From the NCBI GenBank assembly GCA_003219345.1, contig QHOP01000244.1, positions 1-11,571 of the forward strand: DNA of 11,571 bases, in the 5' to 3' direction. The notes under the pieces were generated by a model. The model had not been told where the DNA came from. It did no database searches and was given only the letters and a program-made list of their open reading frames with translations. This DNA is from Verrucomicrobiota bacterium. Lineage in GTDB: Bacteria > Verrucomicrobiota > Verrucomicrobiia > Limisphaerales > AV2. Shown one piece after another: positions 6,070-11,571 of the stretch (the first letter of the stretch is position 1; the number at the start of each line of letters is the position of its first letter). A program made the translations under genes and the position numbers.

Positions 6070-6852
6070 TTACGGAACATCATATCCCGTCTTCACATCG
6101 CCGCCGGTATTCGGCATGTCGTTGTTCAATTTGCCATCGGGCCCGTAAGAGAACCAATTCGGGTCGTATCTTTTTCCGGGCTGGTTCTGTCGGAACTGCA
6201 CTTTGAATTTCGCGGCATGAAAATCCCCAAACACCACGTTGATGGTCGGCTGATTGGTCGGGTAGCGATCATTCAACCGCTTGTAATGGTAATCAAAGTC
6301 CTCGTGATAGATCATCTGGCCCACCGGCCTGACGAAGTCCGAGTCTTTCAGGCCGGGATAGAGGCAGGTGTTCCACCAAATCACATAACGATAGCGATAA
6401 GAAGTAAAATCATCGTCCTTCACCGGGTTGGACGGTTTGTCGAGCTTGTCACTGGGGCACCAGTAGGAGCGAACATTCCCGATGTTCAACAATTTTGGGA
6501 CGCCGCCGTACATGTCCGTTTTCGTTACCGTATTGGCGGCCGAATTGTAGTCTCCGGGTCTCGCGCCAAAACTCAGCGAAGAGGGCATCCTGTCCTGGTA
6601 ATTGCCCGTATAGAGAAACAAGGTGAGGCCAATCTGCTTCAAGTTGTTCAAGCAGGAAATCCGCTGCGCCTGGACCTTCGACCTGGACAATGCCGGCAAC
6701 AGCAACGCTGCCAGGATGGCGATGATGGCAATGACAACCAGCAATTCGATCAACGTGAATGCGACCGAGCCGTCGCCAAGGCGACGGCTCCGCGCACAGG
6801 TCGGCAACCAAACCGGAAGCAACACGCGGTTAATTTGAGATTGAGCTGGCAT
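6070..6852 (-). CDS. pseudopilin-like protein C (type IV prepilin N-terminus)
   Basis: 260 residues from ATG 6852-6850, 13 bp after the stop of pseudopilin B. A longer frame to 7131 would lie inside that gene and is rejected. The prepilin signature is A31 followed by FTLIELLVVIAIIAILA, with the conserved glutamate at E36; prepilin peptidase should cleave before F32 and methylate it. The usual glycine at -1 is alanine. The leader is unusually long (31 residues), and residues RSRRLGDGS are encoded by a 10-bp-stem palindrome at 6767-6790. After the hydrophobic helix come SCLNNLKQIGLTLFLY and a C-terminal region with VVFGDFHAAKF, which corresponds to the H-X9-DG module but has DF where DG is expected. 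Such proteins are numerous in Verrucomicrobia and Planctomycetes. Whether they form a secretion pseudopilus or are envelope proteins using the same export route is unknown. Confidence 0.85.
   Translation of the reverse strand: MPAQSQINRVLLPVWLPTCARSRRLGDGSVAFTLIELLVVIAIIAILAALLLPALSRSKVQAQRISCLNNLKQIGLTLFLYTGNYQDRMPSSLSFGARPGDYNSAANTVTKTDMYGGVPKLLNIGNVRSYWCPSDKLDKPSNPVKDDDFTSYRYRYVIWWNTCLYPGLKDSDFVRPVGQMIYHEDFDYHYKRLNDRYPTNQPTINVVFGDFHAAKFKVQFRQNQPGKRYDPNWFSYGPDGKLNNDMPNTGGDVKTGYDVP
6767..6790. repeat. perfect 10-bp palindrome inside the pseudopilin C leader
   Basis: GAGCCGTCGC (6767-6776), loop CAAG, GCGACGGCTC (6781-6790). It encodes the arginine-rich part of the leader just before the cleavage site of pseudopilin C. 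In the mRNA it would form a stable hairpin about 60 bases after the start codon. Confidence 0.65.
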
Positions 6853-6865
6853 GGCGGATAAAAAC

Positions 6866-7693
6866 TCACGGGGGAAACGGTGTGTTCGGATTGATCGGCG
6901 CGGAAGTCCGGACTTGTGTCCAAGGAACGTCATTAGGCCCCTTTGGGTTCGCGGGAATTTTCTTCGCCAACGTGTCCGGGTCCCGCCATCTCCTGATCTC
7001 CGCGTGCCCGTCCGCGAAAGAAAAACCACAGGCGCCGTTGTGATAATTGGCCGGCATGTTGCCCCAAAGCTGTTTTCGATCCAGAAACACCAGGAAATAT
7101 CCGTCGTCAATGCTGTCCGGGTGCTCATCAAGAAACACGAAGGCTAGCGAAGGGGAAGGTTGGACGATCTCCGAGTATTTTCTATAGGTGTAAAACATTT
7201 TCTTGATAATGTCCGTGTACCAACTGTCGCCGTTCATGTTCCCGTTCATGGAAATGCTGCGGACGCGCGGACCCAAAACTTTGTTCCCCACGCGGGCGAC
7301 GCTTTTGTCGGCGGGGCATTTGTAGATGCCGAGGGACTGATTGTAGTTCCACAACATCCCTCGCGGAGCCTTAATGAGGTTCACATTGGTGGCGTCCTGT
7401 GGCGTCTGTAGCCACCCTTCGATCCATCCAATCTGAGCGCCGGTGCCGTTGGGGACGAGTTTGTCGCCGTTGTCGTCCACATACAAGTACCAGGCCAGTT
7501 GGAGCTGTTTCAGGTTGTTCATGCACGCGATGCCTTGCGCCTTGGTCTTGGCCTTGGCCAATGCGGGCAACAACAAGCCGGCCAAAATCGCGATGATGGC
7601 AATGACGACGAGCAGTTCAATCAAAGTAAAGGCCCAACGCAACGTCATGCCGTTGCGCCCTGCTTTGCGCTTGGAAAGTTTGAGGTCTCGCAT
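6866..7693 (-). CDS. pseudopilin-like protein B with H-X9-DG C-terminal domain
   Basis: 275 residues from ATG 7693-7691; an internal ATG at 7648 would shorten the leader to 5 residues, so the upstream start is preferred. The prepilin motif is A21 followed by FTLIELLVVIAIIAILAG, with glutamate at E26, then the CMNNLKQLQLAWYLY segment typical of this group. The C-terminal part carries a textbook H-X9-DG motif: H218, nine residues, D228-G229 (HNGACGFSFADG), the prepilin processing-associated domain. Two cysteines (C57 in the CMNN segment and C126 in KCPADK) could form a disulfide. It is followed after 13 bp by pseudopilin C and is probably co-transcribed with it. The protein should be processed by a PilD-type peptidase and held in the inner membrane. 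Confidence 0.88.
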   Translation of the reverse strand: MRDLKLSKRKAGRNGMTLRWAFTLIELLVVIAIIAILAGLLLPALAKAKTKAQGIACMNNLKQLQLAWYLYVDDNGDKLVPNGTGAQIGWIEGWLQTPQDATNVNLIKAPRGMLWNYNQSLGIYKCPADKSVARVGNKVLGPRVRSISMNGNMNGDSWYTDIIKKMFYTYRKYSEIVQPSPSLAFVFLDEHPDSIDDGYFLVFLDRKQLWGNMPANYHNGACGFSFADGHAEIRRWRDPDTLAKKIPANPKGPNDVPWTQVRTSAPINPNTPFPP

Positions 7694-7769
7694 AACTCGT
7701 TCTCAGTTTGTTTCTGACGCAGCCCGGTGCTTCATTCCGGGCGTTGAGCCAAATATTTATCCCTTCCCG

Positions 7770-7788
7770 CGCACAGTTCAACTGTGCG
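7770..7788. repeat. perfect 19-bp palindrome between the Ig-like gene and pseudopilin B
   Basis: CGCACAGTT-C-AACTGTGCG (9-bp arms) lies in the 120-bp gap 7694-7813. On the minus strand it follows the end of the Ig-like protein by 26 bp. It could be a weak terminator (no T-run follows), an operator for pseudopilin B, or a dispersed repeat; I cannot decide among these. Confidence 0.55.
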
Positions 7789-7813
7789 TTCCTCCGCACA
7801 CAGCCAGGAAGCT

Positions 7814-8344
7814 TCATTTAATCAGACGGTAAAACTTCGCGTTGCCGCCGGGGATGACCGTGGCAATGCTTCGGTCACCTTGCACGAAAACGGAAACCGA
7901 AGAATTGGTCCAGCCTCCGGGCAGAGCCGAGGTTTCCTGCAAGATGAAACCCGTCGCGTTGGTCGGCCACGCCGTCTGCATGCTGCCGCCCGAAAACGAG
8001 ACGGTCAGGACGGGCCGCAGAGTGACGCCGGTGATCACCAAATCGTCCACGCGCAAACCGGAGGGATTGGCAGCCGCGCCGCCGTTGTTCACGACGAAAT
8101 CCAGCGTGTTCACGCCCGCCACAAAGAAGCCCGTCCCATCCGGTATGATGAGCGAAGCCAAGGTATTGAAGCCGCCGCTGTTGAATCCCACGTCGTTCCC
8201 ATTAAGAAATACTCCGCCGGTGCCGTCATCTGTTCCCACGTTAGCGGTGATTGCGGCTGCCGCCACTTCGTTGCTTTGGTCAATGGTGAAGATGAGGCGA
8301 TACCGGTAGGAACCGGGGGCGACCTCGGAGGCACGCATAGACAA
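7814..8344 (-). pseudogene. C-terminal part of the frameshifted Ig-like multi-module protein
   Basis: This frame (stop TAA 7816-7814) encodes a direct continuation of the third module of the upstream 599-residue frame. From GSYRYRLIFTI on it lines up with GSYSYQLALDL of module 2 and GIYTFKTTFDL of module 1, followed by the ATDN-like, LNG, SGGF and GVNTLDFVVNNG landmarks. It ends with a segment (WPTNATGFILQET to NAKFYRLIK) of the kind that closes many exported verrucomicrobial proteins. It has no signal peptide of its own. TTG 8344 or ATG 8338 could start it only inside the neighbouring frame. I therefore read it as the displaced 3' end of one gene. Translational coupling or programmed frameshifting is possible but has no visible signal. 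Confidence 0.75.
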
Positions 8345-10079
8345 TCGGTCCCGCGTAGGCCGGATCGGCGCTGGAAATCAGGACGTAATGAGGGTCAGGT
8401 TGGCCGTCGCCGAGCGCCGCGCCGGTGCTGTCCACGCCTGTGTTGAACACCCCCAACTGGGGCTGGATCACGACCAATCGGGCCACTGCGCTGTTGGTGG
8501 AGCCCAAGGCGTTGAAGACGTGCGCGCGGTAGCCACCGGCATCCGCAACAGTGATGGGTGACAGCATGAGCGACGTATTTGTTTTGCCGTCGAGCGTCGC
8601 GCCGTCGTGCGACCATTGATAGCTAAACGGTGGGGTTCCGTCCGCCACCACCGTGAAGGTCACGTCCTCGGTAATCACGCGCGTAGCCCCTTGCGGCTGG
8701 ACCACGATAAATGGCGGCGACTGACTGACGACTCCCTGCCGCGCGGTGCCGCGAAGGTTTTCAACGCGCAGACCGGCGTAACCGGCGGTATCATTGTTCA
8801 CCCTGAACTCAAGCACGTTGGCGCCCGACACGAAGCCGTTGGTCAGCGTGAATGTTGAGAACGCCGTGAAACCTGCGCTCTTGTAGCCTGTGTCCGCTCC
8901 GTTGAGGAACAGCGAGCCGCTGTTGTCCGTCGCCCAACTGCCGGCCAGAAAGGCGGTGTCGGCAAGATAAGCGGTCAAATCCAGGGCCAGTTGGTAGGAA
9001 TAGCTGCCGGCGGCTGCTGCGCTCGTGTCAGAAGCGGGCCCGATCCACTTTGATTTGCTGCTGTTCTGAATCCACACGATAGGAAACCGGGTCGAATCCT
9101 CCACTACTGAGTCATTGGAGGTCGGGTCGTTCGGGTTCACGACCAGTTTGTAGTGCGGGTCCACCAGGCCGTCGTCCAACAGCGTGCGGTTGCTGCTCAA
9201 GCCCGTGTTGTAAATTCCCGGAAACGGAACCAGCACGGTGAGGGTCGCGTTCGTGCTGTTGGTCTGGCCAGCCGTGTTGGAGACGACCACGCTATAGTCG
9301 CCCGCCTTATTCGCGGTGACCCCTGTGATGGTATAGCTGTCGTTGGTACCGCCGGGAATTGGACCGTTGTTGAAGCGCCACTCGTAACTCAACGGTGGAC
9401 TTCCAATCGCTTCGACGGAAAAGGTGACGAGGTCGCCCACAATGACCGTCTGACTCTGGGGCTGCGTGAGAATCGAGGGTCTCTCGCCCGAGCCGGTGGC
9501 GATGCCGCTCATTTCGACACGGAAGCCGGCGGGATTGACGGTGGCGCCTGCGTTCCTCACATCAAATTCAAGTGTGTTCGTGCCGGCCACGAAGGGTGAT
9601 CCCAACGGAATTGCAAAGGAAGTGAACGTCGCAAACCCGGCAGACGTGATACCCGTCAAGTCCGTCCCATTGAGGCGAACGGCTTCGAGACTGTTGTCGG
9701 TAGCCAACTGTCCGCTGATTCGCGCCGTCGCCGGATCAAAGCCGGTGAGATCAAACGTGGTCTTGAACGTATAGATGCCCGGCTGGTTGCCGCTGCTCTG
9801 GTCAGCTTGCGGGGCGATCCAGCGTGAGTTCGGCCCTTCTGCAATCCACGGGCCCACCGGAAAGCCAGGCAGAAGCGTAAGCGCGTTCGGCCCCGGGAAA
9901 TCCGGGTCGGCGCTGGCGGTCATCGCGTAATGCGGATCAACCACATTGTTTGAAAGCAGATTGCCGCCGTCATCGACACCGGTATTGAAGAGCCTGGGGA
10001 TCGGGGCCGCCTGAAGCCAGGGAGCGTAAGTTGTCAGGAGTATGATGGCGGTACGTTGAAAGAATGCGGAAGCGTTCAT
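8280..10079 (-). CDS. secreted protein with alternating NTG/DPHY modules and Ig-like domains, 3' end frameshifted
   Basis: 599 residues from ATG 10079-10077, with a signal peptide at about 1-24 (hydrophobic core, cleavage near LQA-AP). Domain order: module 1 (29-197), Ig-like 1 (201-283; QPQSQTVIVGD, YEWRFNN, DYSVVVSN), module 2 (288-446), Ig-like 2 (456-538; QPQGATRVITED, YQWSHDG, GGYRAHVFN) and the start of module 3 (544 on). Each module begins NTG, has DPHY about 17 residues later, and carries W-I-x-P, a Y/F-rich strand, A-T-D-N, LNG, S-A-G-F and N-x-L-E-F-x-V. This looks like a beta-sandwich that might bind glycan. Module 3 stops abruptly after SADPAYAGPIV; the last ~20 residues are out-of-frame. 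The rest of the module continues in another frame at 7814-8344. It is probably an envelope or extracellular protein acting in binding; no catalytic motif is seen. Confidence 0.8.
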   Translation of the reverse strand: MNASAFFQRTAIILLTTYAPWLQAAPIPRLFNTGVDDGGNLLSNNVVDPHYAMTASADPDFPGPNALTLLPGFPVGPWIAEGPNSRWIAPQADQSSGNQPGIYTFKTTFDLTGFDPATARISGQLATDNSLEAVRLNGTDLTGITSAGFATFTSFAIPLGSPFVAGTNTLEFDVRNAGATVNPAGFRVEMSGIATGSGERPSILTQPQSQTVIVGDLVTFSVEAIGSPPLSYEWRFNNGPIPGGTNDSYTITGVTANKAGDYSVVVSNTAGQTNSTNATLTVLVPFPGIYNTGLSSNRTLLDDGLVDPHYKLVVNPNDPTSNDSVVEDSTRFPIVWIQNSSKSKWIGPASDTSAAAAGSYSYQLALDLTAYLADTAFLAGSWATDNSGSLFLNGADTGYKSAGFTAFSTFTLTNGFVSGANVLEFRVNNDTAGYAGLRVENLRGTARQGVVSQSPPFIVVQPQGATRVITEDVTFTVVADGTPPFSYQWSHDGATLDGKTNTSLMLSPITVADAGGYRAHVFNALGSTNSAVARLVVIQPQLGVFNTGVDSTGAALGDGQPDPHYVLISSADPAYAGPIVYACLRGRPRFLPVSPHLHH

Positions 10080-10190
10080 GGAATCAGGACACTTTTAGCG
10101 GACGACGATGCTGCAGGAAAGAAAATTTTCCGTGGCCGCAGGCAGCGACTCCTGGAGCAAATTTCCGCCTTCTTCGGCTCGAAGCCTCGC
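10080..10190. other. gap between pseudopilin A and the Ig-like gene
   Basis: No gene was recognised. It contains a GAAAATTTTC palindrome (10121-10130). On the minus strand the sequence directly after the pseudopilin A stop does not continue the expected H-X9-DG domain in any frame. Confidence 0.4.
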
Positions 10191-10877
10191 TCAATAAGCC
10201 TTCGCGATGTTGGTCACGCGCACGCCTTCCGCGGCCGTCAGGTCTGTGATGACAGGTTGGAACGAGGCCACGGGATCTTCGGGTCGCCGCGGCCATCCAT
10301 CCTTGGTGCGCGTCACGGTGCCCGCCAATCCCGGGTTTGGGAAAAGTCGGTTTGGATTCTTGTCCAGTGAGCGCGGTACCCACCAGTCGTGCTCGAGCAG
10401 GGCGAAATTGCCGTAACGATAAGTGAAATACTTGTTGAGATCGGCGATCGTGCTGATGCCCCGGCCCTGGTTTCTGGCGCGGAACCATTTGTCGGCGTCC
10501 TGAAATTCCCAGGGACGCACCGGGCAGAACCACATCGGCACGGTCAGGCCGAAAGGCTCGAGTTTGGGCACCATGTCCACCGACACATCCCAGGGATTCA
10601 GACCCGTGGTGGGCATGTCGAAAGAAGGCAGCATGCCGCGCGCGTCGTCCGCCGCATACACGTTCGCGGCGATCCCCCACTGGCGATAATTCGACGTGCA
10701 ATTGGTCACTTTGGCCCGGAACTTTGCCCGGCCGAGCGCGGGCAAAACCAGTCCTGCGAGAATGGCGATGATCGCGATGACCACGAGAAGCTCGATCAAC
10801 GTAAAGCCGGCGACCAGCTCCAGGATCTCGGCGGGTCGGGAAAAGGCAGACCGCCAACGTGGTGCAATCAGAGGCAT
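10191..10877 (-). CDS. pseudopilin-like protein A, C-terminus apparently shortened
   Basis: 228 residues from ATG 10877-10875. The prepilin motif is canonical: G24 followed by FTLIELLVVIAIIAILAG, glutamate E29, with an arginine-containing leader. Further on are CTSNYRQWGIAANVYAADD (about 60-78), MWFCPVRPWEF (about 114-124) and VITDLTAAEG near the end. In related proteins I know, the last motif is followed by a histidine and an ADGH-type segment (H-X9-DG module). Here the protein ends a few residues later (NIAKAY, stop TGA), and neither other frame supplies the missing part, so the C-terminus is probably lost or diverged. It starts 114 bp after the stop of the DUF1553 gene and precedes the Ig-like gene by 111 bp. 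Confidence 0.82.
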   Translation of the reverse strand: MPLIAPRWRSAFSRPAEILELVAGFTLIELLVVIAIIAILAGLVLPALGRAKFRAKVTNCTSNYRQWGIAANVYAADDARGMLPSFDMPTTGLNPWDVSVDMVPKLEPFGLTVPMWFCPVRPWEFQDADKWFRARNQGRGISTIADLNKYFTYRYGNFALLEHDWWVPRSLDKNPNRLFPNPGLAGTVTRTKDGWPRRPEDPVASFQPVITDLTAAEGVRVTNIAKAY

Positions 10878-10991
10878 TTGGTTTTAATTAGCACAAAATC
10901 CGCCTGGCCTCATCGCAAAAGTTGCGCGCAGACTTCCATTGGCCGCCTGGTCTTTTCCGAACGTGCGCCGCAAAAAAAATTTTCTCCACCG

Positions 10992-11571
10992 CTAATCCAC
11001 ATAAATAAATTCGTTCGCACAGAGCAGCACCTGACAATATTGGTCCCACGCGTCGGCTATCGCTGAAGCGTCGGACGACCTCGAAGCAACGGCGGCCAGG
11101 CCCACTTCCAGCTCCTGGGTGGTCGGCGAGCGTCCGTAAAGCAACTGGTAAAGCCATTCGATTTTCCCGCGGTCGTCTGTCGGAGATTCCTTGGTCAGAC
11201 GCTGTGCGAGCGCTTTCACTTGCGCCTGAACGAACGGGTGATTGAGGAGGAACAATGCCTGGGGCGCAACCATCGAATCGATGCGCTTCTCAACGATACT
11301 CACCGGGTCAGCGGCGTCGAACAGCATCCGATAATTGCTCCGATCGGAGCGGATGGTCATAAGGTAAATTGTCCGTCGATGATTGTTCAACTCACGAATG
11401 GCCGAGCCGCTCATCGTGTAATCCAGATTGTCGGCAACAGCCAGGAGGCTGTCCCGCAACGGTTCGGCTTCGAGGCGATGACGGTTCATCCGGCCGAAGA
11501 GCCGGTTGTCAGCGTCGGCACGCAGAGTTTCTGCATTCGCCGCGCTCGACTGTTGATAAACCTCGGAAAGC
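10992..11571 (-). CDS. DUF1553 (PSD1-type) protein, C-terminal part, 5' end outside the window
   Basis: The frame is open from the right edge (first full codon 11570-11568) to TAG 10994-10992, giving 192 residues. It starts with LSEVYQQSS and DNRLFGRMNRHRLEAEPLRD, the signature of the DUF1553 C-terminal domain of the large exported proteins that often also carry DUF1549 and a planctomycete-type cytochrome c domain. Later DUF1553 landmarks are MVAPQALFLLNHPFV, LAQRL, LYQLLYGRSPT and CANEFIYVD at the end. Full-length members usually have 700-1100 residues, so most of the gene lies outside. An ATG at 11489 is internal, not the start. In Planctomycetes and Verrucomicrobia such genes are typically followed by a DUF1501 gene; here pseudopilin A follows instead. 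Confidence 0.88.
   Translation of the reverse strand, partial: LSEVYQQSSAANAETLRADADNRLFGRMNRHRLEAEPLRDSLLAVADNLDYTMSGSAIRELNNHRRTIYLMTIRSDRSNYRMLFDAADPVSIVEKRIDSMVAPQALFLLNHPFVQAQVKALAQRLTKESPTDDRGKIEWLYQLLYGRSPTTQELEVGLAAVASRSSDASAIADAWDQYCQVLLCANEFIYVD

Noticed and set aside
5854..6861. 335-codon plus-strand frame
   Set aside because: Antisense to pseudopilin C and the repeat region; its translation mirrors the pilin hydrophobic segment and has no domain of its own.
6853..7131. N-terminal extension of the pseudopilin C frame
   Set aside because: Runs into the pseudopilin B gene and would put the prepilin leader more than 120 residues from the N-terminus.
10974..10991. A8/T4 run after the DUF1553 stop as an intrinsic terminator
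   Set aside because: There is a U-tract on the minus strand but no GC-rich stem before it.

Overview
The window (11,571 bp, GC-rich) most likely comes from a verrucomicrobial genome, of the Pedosphaera/Limisphaerales type. The reasons are a DUF1501 protein with the C-terminal part of a DUF1553 (PSD1-type) protein, three pseudopilin-like proteins carrying the (A/G)-FTLIELLVVIAIIAILA leader, an exported Ig-repeat protein, and several families of palindromic repeats. The taxonomic call is an inference from gene content. No rRNA, tRNA or CRISPR array was seen.

Left part (1-4430). Positions 1-108 hold the tail of a probable Y1/REP-associated transposase, followed by three small hairpins. On the minus strand lies a complete enolase-superfamily (mandelate racemase / muconate lactonizing enzyme type) gene, 191-1600. 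A 260-bp divergent intergenic region filled with short repeats separates it from a plus-strand secreted GH144-type glycoside hydrolase (1861-3270). That hydrolase carries a dispersed palindromic repeat inserted in frame. Next comes a zinc-ribbon plus CPBP-family intramembrane protease gene (3381-4211). The convergent gap after it holds a 24-bp-arm palindrome and half a copy of the repeat found in the hydrolase.

Right part (4427-11571), all on the minus strand. In transcription order it contains: the end of a DUF1553 protein (10992 to the window edge), pseudopilin A (10191-10877), a multi-module Ig-like secreted protein that is frameshifted near 8300-8345 (8280-10079 plus 7814-8344), pseudopilin B (6866-7693), pseudopilin C (6070-6852) and a Tat-exported DUF1501 protein (4427-5872). 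DUF1553 and DUF1501 genes are normally adjacent; here about 5.1 kb of pseudopilin and surface-protein genes lies between them. Pseudopilins B and C are 13 bp apart and look co-transcribed; the other gaps are 111-197 bp.

Functionally the set points to the cell envelope and to polymer use: an exported beta-1,2-glucan-type hydrolase, a sugar-acid-type enolase homologue, exported DUF1501/DUF1553 proteins, and pseudopilins that need a prepilin peptidase. The most notable feature is how often palindromic repeats sit inside or beside genes. At least one lies inside a catalytic domain, one inside a pilin leader, and two copies of one family bracket the DUF1501 gene.
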